A stretch of 64,000 nucleotides of DNA, from positions 1-64,000 of the forward strand of contig JAIWND010000011.1 of NCBI GenBank assembly GCA_025330725.1, read 5' to 3'. A model generated the notes under the pieces. It saw nothing but the letters and a program-made list of their open reading frames with translations, made no database searches and had not been told where the DNA came from. The DNA is from Chlamydoabsidia padenii (Eukaryota > Mucoromycota > Mucoromycetes > Mucorales > Cunninghamellaceae). Position numbers and translations under genes: made by a program. Positions within the stretch are counted from its first letter, which is position 1. Each line of letters begins with the position of its first letter. Shown piece after piece: positions 34,227 through 44,620 of the stretch.

Positions 34227-36863
34227 TGTGCCAAGTCGAGTGGTTGATGAAGAGTCTAATTAGTAAGACCGAGTTAATATAGAATACCAGAGTTAATATG
34301 TGCTAAAAAAGTCAGCTGAATGATTTTTTTTCATCGTTTCCCTACTTTATTGGATGAATAGCAGAAAAAAGAGCGAAGGAAAGTAACTCTTGGCTTTCGC
34401 ACTTCTTCATCAGATGCGGGGTTTTAAAATCAGTCGGCTCAGGCTTTGAAACATTCTTCCTGAAAGAGAGGTTAATGATGAGGATGAAAAACATGATCAA
34501 TAACAATACTACGTAGAATACTATTAAATATGATTACGTAAAGAAAATAAAGTCGGGCTGATAGCTCAAACACCGACGAGAAAATGATTATACACAAAGT
34601 GATCAAGAGTCACCATCATAATAGTAACATACATCATAGTAAACCACCCACTTGTCGGCACCCGAAATTTAATCCTCATCGATCCCAGAATGCATCCCCA
34701 TGAAAAGATGCTCTTTTCAAACTGCGTAAAGAACGCTATTCTTTTTTGTTTTTTTACTCCTTTCTCGTACTCTCATTTGATTATAAAATGAGATTTCCAA
34801 GACTAGTTCAAGCCATTCTTCCAATGATGATGCTCCTTCATGTGACTGGTGACTGCAACAATCCTTCCGATTTCCCAGTCAATGGGAAGTACCAAGAAGT
34901 AGTTTGCTGAAGCGATAGCCAATGTACAAAGTACAGCCAGTACTGTCAAACTGGTACTGAAATGCACTGTTTGAGGAACCATGTTATTACCAATTGGGGG
35001 GGGGCGAGGGTCTGCTTCTGTCGAGGTCCCTGAAAAGGCAATCCGTATGGTAACAGTGGTAGCTGCAATATCGTTGAATACAGCTTATTGTCATGTACTT
35101 TAATAAACTACCCGAACCATTCTTATCTCTTTATACTATTCTTATAGCTTATTTCCGTGACAAAGATAGGTGTATTGTCCCAAGAAATTATCCTAAATGT
35201 GGAACATTCATGCATAAACTGAGGATATATTCAAACGCCGCTTTTTTTTTTTTTTTTTTTTTTTTTTGCGTCCCAGAAAAGATTACTGAAGTCAAAAGTT
35301 TTCAGTAATGGATTCCCAAAAAGTAAGGATGAAGTGTTTTTGTTTTCGGTCATCACGGGTCTCCACCTTGCAGATGGCATCGTAATGTACATACAATAAA
35401 AAGCGGCCACTTATCTCTAAACATATAATTATGTTTTCGATGATTAAGGAGTCCAGTTCATGCGATTTGATCTTCTTCACACCTAAATCAAATTTGGAAA
35501 CTATACTTACCGCTGTTCGTGACTTGGATGAAAAGGTGACATCAATCCAACGACAGCAACAGTATAGAATAGTATAGTAGTGCCAGTAATACAGTATTAT
35601 TAAATAAACGAATCATTTTTATTAGATCGAATCCACTGGATTTGGGTATCCGTATTTGGGTATCATTGAAAGTCCCATATTAGACGGTTCCACACCATTT
35701 TCATTCTCTGTTGCTGAAATTTTGCTTGCAGTGAATTCAACACCCACAAATTAAGATAATCTGAAGTATAGATCTCATCCTCGTACAAGGCCGCCTATTC
35801 AAGCTTCGTTTTCTCATACAGTACTCTCGTTTGGAATTCCGAAAAAGCCTAGCGGAGGTTGAATTCTCCACGATTTTTGGTGAAGCTATGACAAGGTCTC
35901 GTCGAACACGATGTTCCATACGACCCGTACTAACAAATACATTTGATGAATAATATAATTAACACAAGTACCACAATGATTGCGAGTTTGAGAAGGAAAA
36001 GGTTCGAAGAGGAAGAAAAGAGGCTTAGGTATTTACCTCGACCAGATTTTGACACACTTTTAGGTATATGCTTTGATTATGCGCGTGGAAGTGGTGAGGC
36101 GATCATTGATATGAATGAGTGTAACAAATTTTCATATTATAGTACAACGTACCAACTTTTATTTTACATTGTTTTAAAAACGAATAATTAAAAGAAACCC
36201 TATTACTTTATGCGAACCATTTCTACCTTATCTCAATTCTCACGCGAAACAACGTATCCAAAGCCATGCCATTCATCCTTCGCATAAACTATGACGATGG
36301 CACTACAAAGAACATCATTCATCTGACAATGCCCAAGCTGCTCTTGCCCTATTATTGGAGAATAAAAAAGTTCTTTGGGTTGTATTATCCTCCTGAATTT
36401 GATGGGCCAAGAAGCCAAGATCAGTTCTCAGATCAACGAAAAAACTGTGAATGTAACACATAAAATAAATAAAAATGTTCTTTTTTTGGGGCTCCTTTAA
36501 TTCATCCAAAGAAATTTAATTCACCTTTTTTGTGTTCAATTCACCATTTTTGTGTTCAATTCATCCGAAAAAGATTAATTCACCTTTTTTGTGAGATTTT
36601 GTCGCACGCTATGTTAATCTATTATCTTATGGAACAAGAATAAACTATAAACGCACAGTAATAGAGAAAGAAAAAAAGTGGGGGAGAGGGGGGGTACAGT
36701 TACTGTAAGGCTTTTAAAAGAAACACACCTCTTAATCAGCTGCGTAACGTACCAACAACTAAAAGTTTCCAAGAAAAAAAAAGTCGGCGTGTTTCTCATA
36801 CTCGCAAGGCAATATAAATACGATGCAGTTTTTTGTTCTTTTGGCTTTATCTCAAATCAAAAA
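34227..36863. other. intergenic region with possible relics
   Basis: Apart from the cysteine-rich relic at 34788, only short unassigned frames exist (for example 35949-36191 and 36266-36463 on the plus strand, both without recognisable domains). GCGGGGTTTTAAAA lies at about 34417, promoter side of the membrane-protein gene, and ATTCAAACGCCGC at about 35229 just before a 26-nt T run. A three-fold repeat of AATTCACCTTTTTTGTG-like units lies at about 36510-36596. Confidence 0.4.
34788..35030 (+). pseudogene. possible small cysteine-rich secreted protein with in-frame stop
   Basis: An ATG at 34788 follows a CT-rich, promoter-like stretch. It opens a frame with a signal-peptide-like start (MRFPRLVQAILPMMMLLHVTG) and then DCNNPSDFPVNGKYQEVVC. 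A TGA interrupts, after which the same frame continues with SDSQCTKYSQYCQTGTEMHC. The cysteine spacing on both sides of the TGA looks continuous. It may be a decayed effector-like gene, or the TGA may sit in an unrecognised intron. The family is unknown. Confidence 0.35.
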
Positions 36864-37253
36864 ATGAAGTTCTCTCTTTTGGCTATCGCTTCTGTTCTCA
36901 TTGCTGGTGCTTCTGCTCACATGGAGCAATTGGAATCAGGTCTCATTGACTATTACTGGCTCAAAGGGTCTGATGGATCTACGGGTCAATGGCTGTCGTT
37001 CAATTCCACTAGTTGGCAATCGCTTTCGAAGCCGGATAACAACGGGGTTGTGGTTCACATTACCAGTCCCAAGCAATTCAACAGCATTCACCCCACTCCT
37101 GAAAACGGATTATTCTCGGTACCCAAGGACAGTCAAATTGGTGATTTGGCTGTATTCTACGATCATGACGCGAAAAATGATAAGCAAGCTGACAAGCCCA
37201 TTGAGCGTCCTTCGCTTTCATGTATTATCAAACTTTGTCGTAACAGTGATTAA
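36864..37253 (+). CDS. small secreted protein of unknown family
   Basis: A 129-residue frame begins at an ATG at 36864. The N-terminus MKFSLLAIASVLIAGASA is a textbook signal peptide, with cleavage expected after ASA. The mature part is about 110 residues with few cysteines (two near the C-terminus), and has aromatic and Ser/Thr-rich stretches (GLIDYYWLKGSDGSTGQW, LSFNSTSWQSL). I do not recognise the family. It could be a wall protein or an effector-like protein. A frame starting at 36678 continues into it but is probably promoter and leader. It sits alone, at the edge of the repeat-rich region. Confidence 0.7.
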   Translation: MKFSLLAIASVLIAGASAHMEQLESGLIDYYWLKGSDGSTGQWLSFNSTSWQSLSKPDNNGVVVHITSPKQFNSIHPTPENGLFSVPKDSQIGDLAVFYDHDAKNDKQADKPIERPSLSCIIKLCRNSD

Positions 37254-37986
37254 TAAATTGTAGTGCAAGTATTAATGTCGCTCATCTATGATGGACATTA
37301 TTTTCTTTTTGCAACCTCTTAAGATATGCTTTGTATTGATGGAAAGAGAACGTCAAATTTTAGTGTTGTAATGCTTGGTAGTGTGCGGGACTTGTGAGTT
37401 TTAGTGAGACAGAAAATATGCTTGATTTATTCGAAGGAGAAAGGATTTGTTCTAATGTGTTGTTATTCTTTAATTTACTATCAGTGTTAAATGATGACTT
37501 GAGTGGGCGCGCACAAATGGAAGTTAACACAGCTGTAGTGAAGTAATTGGCTCATCTTTCACCGGTATTCCGTGTTCATTAGGTGTGTTTTTAGTTATGG
37601 TAGTGATAAGTAGCTTTGTCAGAGGTAGCTTTTTTATATTTGCATGAGAAACATGGCTAGCTGTGACCACGGTAAAAAAAATCCATGATTGATCTTGTAA
37701 ATTACATGATTGCTCAATAGATCAGGTATAATCATGTAAAATAAATCATCTCCATCGCAACATTACAAGATACATCGTGTATTTACACAATTGTATGATT
37801 AAATCAAGTAAATACATGATGAGACATGATCAATCGTGGCATCATGTAATCTACATGATCCGAGGGATAATAAAAACTCATCAACTAATAAAAGACATAT
37901 TGATTGATACCAATGATAAAAACATTACTTTTTATTTATTTATTAATTAATTAATTAACCATATAAAACTATTACTACAATTATTG

Positions 37987-38121
37987 TAATCTACCACGGT
38001 ACTTTGACATTGTATACATACCAATTACCATTGTTTTCCAGAAGACGTACTGTTTTTCAGAGGTCCTACCATTGGCCTTCAATACCACTGTTCGTTTTTG
38101 AGTATTCCGGTCACCTATATA
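37987..38121 (+). repeat. copy A of a 135-bp duplicated coding-exon relic
   Basis: Matches 45681-45815 at about nine bases in ten, then homology stops on both sides. In one frame both copies read LPRYF, IVYIPITIVFQKTYCF, LAFNTTVRF and then a shared TGA. Copy A has three amino-acid changes relative to B and some silent ones. The family is unknown to me. Confidence 0.7.
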
Positions 38122-38649
38122 ATACATTCAATTGTCATAATCATATTCCATTTGATAAAGCCGCACGACAACGTATTGTGCACCACCATGTTCCAAGAAA
38201 AATAGCACATCGCCAAAATAGTATGTTGCCGTGTAATGGGGAAGCTTGTATGTCTGCAAAACCTGTTAACCAGGACCTTGGAGATCATTGGATAGTGTGG
38301 GGTTTTTTTTTGCTACCGATCGATGTGCAGCACTTGTTTATAAACCACCGAATATATGGTGTTAAGATGAGGAGGTACGCTATTGTTGTTGCTGTTGATT
38401 GATTAGTTGTCCTTGTCAGTTGTTGATTTTTCAATTAAAAATGCCCCCAGTAGATCAACCATCGATCATTCGTACAAGCATTGTTCACAGTGCAAATCAA
38501 TTTCATTACAGTGATAAAGTGGGGAAGAAGTGAGAAGAAAAGGGTAAAATCTAAAATGATGACGAGTTTTTAAATGCCGATTTTACTTTAAAAAGGCGGG
38601 ATTCAAGCTTTCCCCTTTTCTTTTCATCTTTCATCTCGACTAACCAACG

Positions 38650-38799
38650 ACCAATGATCATCACGAATGGCATCACCACTATCAACTAAAGTCATCAAAG
38701 GGAACGAAGCGAATCGACAAGTTGGTACTACAACTGCTAAAATGTGACAAACGTTCTTTGATCCAGTTAGTGCAACTTGAAGGTAAGAACCCTACCCTT

Positions 38800-38850
<51 letters not shown>

Positions 38851-39285
38851 TTTTTACTGACTGTTTTAATTCTGTTTAATAGGTATAGGTTTACGGCTCG
38901 CTCAATCTTACAGGCGACAACGGCGGGAAAGAGGGACATTAACATATTCATGCGATGCACTCAACACAGAGACAACTAATGTAGCCATGTTAGCAAGTGG
39001 GGGACAAAGATGGCGGCGGGTCAACTCTCTGCAACAATATCATCAAAAGGTAATTGAATAGGGTAGAACAGGACAGGATATCGTGCCTTGAAGCAAAAAA
39101 GTAGACATCGACCATCCTTCTTCATTTACGACATTGACTCCTTGATCCGGCCTGGGTTCGTGGTGCCGCAATTTGAAGCGATACTGCGAAGCAAGACTTA
39201 CAGACACTACCAAAGTGAATCTTGACACCGCCTGTGAAACGTGGAAGGACGGTAAAACATATAACCTCTTTGGAACCAATGAATA
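38650..39285 (+). pseudogene. possible broken multi-exon gene
   Basis: Starts after a GGCGGGATTC motif and CT-rich promoter-like DNA. A frame with KRIDKLVLQLLKCDKRSLIQ (to 38778) is joined through an intron containing a 48-nt T run (38779-38882) to LEGIGLRLAQSYRRQRRERG and onward to 39061. Later frames include DIDSLIRPGFVVPQFEAIL and NLDTACETWKDGKTYNLFG before a stop at about 39285. No ATG opens the first frame cleanly: the ATGs at 38654 and 38669 are in other frames. It may be a decayed gene or one I have mis-spliced. No family was assigned. Confidence 0.3.
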
Positions 39286-40837
39286 GTTTAGATGTAGTAT
39301 AGTATACTCATAGTTTTATATCATACCAATAAAGTCAAACACTTTTAACTAAAAACCCTATCACTTATGATCGCCAAGCAATCTTCCCATTGATCGAATT
39401 GCACATTCAGACAAGATGGGGGTTGCATTACTGTACCAACAAAAGAAGGAATGAGGGCTGATGCAATTGTCTCGGTCGTGTAAATGATAAATCAATAAAA
39501 GAAAGGTAAAGGTGAATAGTTGCAGAAAAACATGGAACGCGGTGCAATCAATAGGAGGAGATCGAAAAACGTTAAATAAGCCCTCTACCAAGGTTTTCAG
39601 TAGTGTAGATAATCTTACACACCAGATAAGCTAACACTAAACCCGCTACACTGGTCATAGAGTGAGTAAAATAAAAGCTTTTATTATAATGATAAGGCTA
39701 ATTAAAACAAAGATTGGCATATTATTTAATGTGATTATTAATACAGTAGGAAGGTATCAATGGCAACAATGGATCATAGTCGAAGGTTGTTACATGAATT
39801 AGTCGTCAAGAGAATAGTTACTGAAGGATGTTGACAAGGTTGCTGTTGAAATAGCCTATTGTTAAGTGATAAAAAGTAAAAAGGTCAAGGAGCAGAAGTT
39901 ACTAATTGGATTACCCCGTTGATTAATATACAATATACAATATCATGGTCATGTTGATACCATGGTGACTGACCCTTGATAATTACCTTTCACAACTGAT
40001 ATCATTACTATATTCTTGTTATGTTGCTCTTGCTGACAGTATCAAAAAAAAAAGAGTCGAGTTGATGGTTATTGTGTTGTCGTTCATAAAACATTCTTTA
40101 GAATAAAAAAAAAGCGTTAGTACAAGCAAATACACAAGCCTTCACTTTTACGTTTACCTTGTTTGTGGACTTCATTCAAAAGAACATTCACAGTAGTTAA
40201 TCTTGTTGCGTGGTTCTTGTTGTCCATATCAAAAGAAGAGTCCAATTAAAGATTGTTGTCTGGTTAATCCCAAAACATTATTTAGAAAAAAAGGAGCGTC
40301 AAAAGTTAATTACAGACCATTAAAAAAATAGTAAAGATAAAGAGTCAGATTAAAAAGTAAGGTTAAAGAGTAAGAGTAGAATCCAAAAGGATAAAAAAAA
40401 AGAAGATGAAGAAGTATCAAACTTCAAAAAGAATAAGAAGTTTGTGAAGGGGGAAGAAGAAAAGAACGGGGATTAAAAGTACTTTTTCTAACTTTCGACT
40501 TTCATGCTGGCGGTAAAATAAGTTTGTACTAAATGGCTAGAATAGATATGGACTATCATAATACTTGGTTTTGATAATTCAACTTTTACTTCTTTGTGAA
40601 AAGTTGTCTTGCATTCATTCCATTCCTCATAATACAATACGCGAACATTGGGGCCTATCATCAAGTCATATCTTTGGTTCAAAGCTTGGGAGCCAATCAA
40701 CGGTCTGCGGAGATCGAAAATTAGATCCAAAAATTGGGACTACCCATGTAAAATTTTTTCCTTTTGTTATTTTTTCCAACTTCAACTAATCAAGGCGCAT
40801 CACCACTCATGGAATCAAGTAAATCTGGTGCATCAAA

Positions 40838-40956
40838 CTAATGAAGATGTCATAACGAAGAAAAAGTTGGTACTGACTGTTGCCTATTCAGAGTGGGAAC
40901 TAGTTGAATCAACAGATCTACTATTTAACTCTTTTTCGTCATGACATCTTCATTAG
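40838..40956. repeat. inverted repeat at the left edge of the satellite array
   Basis: CTAATGAAGATGTCAT at 40838 onward is matched by its reverse complement ending at 40956, over about 28 bp with few mismatches and a loop of about 60 nt. It directly abuts the first unit of the tandem array. Confidence 0.7.
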
Positions 40957-42450
40957 TATATAAATCTAGCCCTTCTTTGAACCAGGTAATCAAAACAAAT
41001 AGAGTATGTATCCTTCTTGGCTAATGACATTTTTTTCCTTAATCTTTTATAGTACAGGTTATCTTTGGATCAAGTCGCCTCCTTTGTTGACAAGAAAGGG
41101 TTAGTAGTATCATTGTTCATTCAGAGTGGGAACTTGTTGAAGAAACAGATACTATTTAACTCTTTCAAGTCATGGTACCTTTTTGGTTTGGTCAAGTCTC
41201 TTCCCATGTTTGTACCAGGTAATCAAAAGAAATAAAGTATGTATGGTTCTTGGTTACTGTTATTTTTTCTTTAATCTTTTATAGTACATCCTGCCTTTGG
41301 ATCAAGCTGCCTCTTTTGGATCAAGTCTCTTCTCTGGGTCAAGTCTCTTCTCATTGATCAAGCTACCTCCCTTGGAACAAGTTGCCTCCAATATTGACAA
41401 GAAAGGGTTAATAATATCACGTTAAATCAGAGTGGGAACTTGTTGAAGAAACAGATATTATTTAACTCTTTCAAGTCATGGTTCCTTTTGGTTTGGTCAA
41501 GTCACTTCACTTATTTGTACCAGGTAATCAAAAGAATAAGAGTATGTATGGTGCTTGTCTGTCGTCATATTTTCCATTTATCATTTATAGGACATCGTAT
41601 ATTTGGATCAATTGGACTGCCTTTGGATCGCGTCTCTTCTATTGAATCGAGTTGTCTGGTCTTGGAACACGTTGTTCCTCTTTGGACAAGTCTCTTCTCG
41701 TTGATAAAGTCGTATCCCTTGGATCAAGTCGCTTCCCTTGCTGACAAGAAAGGGTTACTAGTATCATTGTTAATTCAGAGTGGGAACTTGTTGAAGAAAC
41801 AGATACTATTTAGCTCTTTCAAGTCATGGTATCTTTTGGTTTGGTCAAGTCTCTTCCCTTGTTGATATCAGGAAATCAAAAGACATAGAGTATGTATGGG
41901 TCTTGGCTTGCTATTATTTTCTTCTTTAATATTTTATAGTACATTACATCTTTGGATCAAGTCATGGTATCTTTAGGTTTGGTCAAGTCCCTTCCTATGT
42001 CTGTACCAGGTAATCAAAACAAACAGAGTATGTATGGTTCTTGTGTGTTGTCATATTTTTTTTAATCTTTTATAGGACACCCCATCATTGGATCAAATCG
42101 ACTGCCTTTGGATCAAGTTACCACTCGTGGATCATGTCTCTTCTATTTGATCAAGTTGCCTGCTCTTGGATTTAGCCGTCTCCCTTGGGTCAATTCTCTT
42201 CTCGTGGATCAAGTTGCCTCTCATGGATTAAGTCTTTTCCCATGTGTGTACCGGGTAATTAAATGAAGTAAAGTGTATAGGCTTGTTGGGTGATGGTAAT
42301 CTCTTTAGCTTTATGTTTTGTATTATAGTCTGCTTTGGATCACTCTCGCCCATTGGATCATGTATCTACTTTTGGCAAGTCGACTATGGTTTTCCCCCGG
42401 TAATCCATCGCTTATAAAATAATTATACAATAGCGTTTCGCAGGTACTAC
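40890..42450 (+). repeat. tandem array, left part: irregular units with GGATCAAGT minisatellite
   Basis: Units share a GAGTGGGAACTTGTTGAAG block (at about 40890, 41121, 41427 and 41776), a TACCAGGTAATCAAAA block, and a TTTTATAGTAC block. Spacing is irregular (about 230-350 nt). Between them a short degenerate repeat built on TTGGATCAAGTC is reiterated. The blocks resemble splice donors (ACCAG then GTAATC) and acceptors (TTTATAG), but no long frame is maintained. Confidence 0.85.
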
Positions 42451-44620
42451 TACTTGCTTGCATTTTTTATTTCTTTATTAAAATATAGCCTAGCCTTTGG
42501 ATTATAATCAAGAAATGGAAATGGTCAAGTTCTTTGGGCAAGTCTCCTTTGTGTCTACCAGGTAATCCAGCTCCTATCACAACTATATGTTGTGTTTGTC
42601 AGGTACTGCTCTCATATGTTGTTTTATTTATTTATCAATAGATAGCCCGGCCTTTGGATTGTAATCAAGAAATGGAAATGGTCAAGATGTCCCACCAAAT
42701 CATGCTGGCAATAAGACTTTGCTTACTTGAAGTTCTTCCCACTCGTCAAGTAGGTGAATGATTGTTATCGGTTTGATTTGTTCCTGGTGATGGTCAAGCT
42801 TCTTTGGGAAAGTCTCCTATGTGTCTACCAGGTAATCCAAACCCCATCACAACTAAATGTTGTGTTTGTCAGGTACTGCTCTCATTAGTTGTTCATTTTT
42901 TGATTATTAATAGATAGCCCGGCCTTTAGATTGTAATCAAGAAATGGAAATGGTCAAGATGTCCCACCAAATCGTGCTGGTAATAAGACTTTGCTTACTT
43001 GAGGTTCTTCCCACTCGTCAAGTAGGTGAATGATTGTTATCAGTTTGGTTTGTTCCTGGTGATGGTCAAGCTTCTTTGGGCAATCCTCCTTTGTGTCTAC
43101 CAGGTAATCCAGTTCCTATCACAACTTTATGAAGTGTTTATCAGATACTGCTCTCATATGTTGTTCTTTTTTTTTTTGTTTATATAGAGATAGTCCGGCC
43201 TTTGGATTGTATTCAAGAAATGGAATTGGTCAAGAGTTCCCACCAAATCGTGCTGGTAATATGACTTTGCTTACTTAAAGTTCTTCCCACTCGTCAAGTA
43301 GGTGAATGATTGTTATCAGTTTGGTTTGTTCCGGTGATGGTCAAGCTTCTTTGGGCAATCCTCCTTTGTGTCTACCAGGTAATCCAGCTCCTATCACAAC
43401 TAAATGTTGTGTTTGTCAGGTACTGCTCTCATATGTTTTTTTTTGTTTTATATAGGAAGCCTAGCCTTTGCATGGAAGTCAAGAATTGGAATTGGTCAAG
43501 AGTTCCCACCAAATCGTGCTGGTAATATGACTTTGCTTACTTGAAGTTCTTCCCACTCGTCAAGTAGGTGAATGATTATTATCAGTTTGGTTTGTTCCTG
43601 GTGATGGTCAAGTTCGTTGGGCAAGTCTCCTTTGTGTCTACCAGGTAATCCAGTTCCTATCACAACTAAATGTTGTGTTTGTCAGGTACTGCTCTCATAT
43701 GTTGTTCTTTTTTTGTTTATATATAGATAGCCCGGCCTTTGGATTGTAATCAAGAATTGGAATTGGTCAAGATGTCCCACCAAATCGTGCTGGTAATATG
43801 ACTTTGCTTACTTGAAGTTCTTCCCACTCGTCAAGTAAGTGAATGATTATTATCAGTTTGGTTTGTTCCTGGTGATGGTCAAGTATTTTGGGCAATCCTC
43901 CTATGTGTCTATCAGGTAATCCAGTTCCTATCACAACTTTATGTTGTGTTTATCAGATACTGCTCTCATATGTTGTTCTTTTTTTTGTTTATTAATAGAT
44001 AGCCCGGCCTTTAGATTGTAATCAAGAAATGGAATTGGTCAAGATGTCCCACCAAATCGTGCTGGTAATAAGACTTTGCTTACTTGAAGTTCTTCCCACT
44101 CGTCAAGTAGGTGAATGATTGTTATCAGTTTGGTTTGTTCCTGGTGATGGTCAAGCTTCTTTGGGCAAGTCTCCTTTGTATCTACCAGGTAATCCAGCTC
44201 CTATCACAACTAAATGTTGTGTTTGTCAGGTACTGCTCTCATATGTTGTTCTTTTTTTTGTTTATATATAGGAAGCCTAGCCTTTGCATGGAAGTCAAGA
44301 ATTGGAAATGGTCAAGAGTTCCCACCAAATCATGCTGGTAATATGACTTTGCTTACTTGAAGTTCTTCCCACTCGTCAAGTAAGTGAATGATTGTTATCA
44401 GTTTGATTTGTTCCTGGTGATGGTCAAGGTCTTTGGGCAAGTCTCCTTTGTGTCTACCAGGTAATCCAGTTTCTATCACAACTATATGTTGTGGTTGTCA
44501 GGTACTGCTCTCATATGTTGTTCTTTTTTTTGTTTTTTAATAGATAGCGCAGCCTTTGGATTGTAATCAAGAATTGGAAATGGTCAAGAGCTGCCACCAA
44601 GTCTTGTTGAAAGTAGTCAT
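42451..44620 (+). repeat. tandem array, right part: eight units of about 272 bp
   Basis: The landmark GTGTCTACCAGGTAATCC (with small changes) recurs at 42551, 42821, 43093, 43368, 43634, 43905, 44178 and 44450, a period of 266-275 bp. Each unit carries, in order, CAG then GTAATC; a TTTGTCAG then GTACTG junction; a T-rich tract ending in ATAG; a block around CCAAATCGTGCTGG; and GTCAAGTAGGTGAATG. Units are very similar but keep stops in all frames, so a protein is unlikely. Transcription would be to the right if the signals are used. Confidence 0.9.

Larger units (their letters stand above)
37254..40889. other. repeat-rich intergenic region
   Basis: The stretch 37660-37870 is dense in CATGAT/ATCATG and TTACATGAT-like palindromes. 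A duplicated coding-exon relic lies at 37987-38121. A possible broken gene is at about 38650-39285. The remainder is AT-rich with A runs and has no defensible gene. Confidence 0.4.

Noticed and set aside
35949..36463. Two short plus-strand ORFs (RRKRFEEEEKRLRYLPRP and ILRINYDDGTTKN)
   Set aside because: They look somewhat protein-like but cannot be joined by convincing splice sites and match no family.
40890..44620. Protein-coding repeat gene (modular or WD-like)
   Set aside because: Every unit carries stops in all frames even after removing the splice-like intervals I could define.
42551..44620. CRISPR array
   Set aside because: Units of about 272 bp with no short direct repeat/spacer alternation, in a eukaryotic genome.
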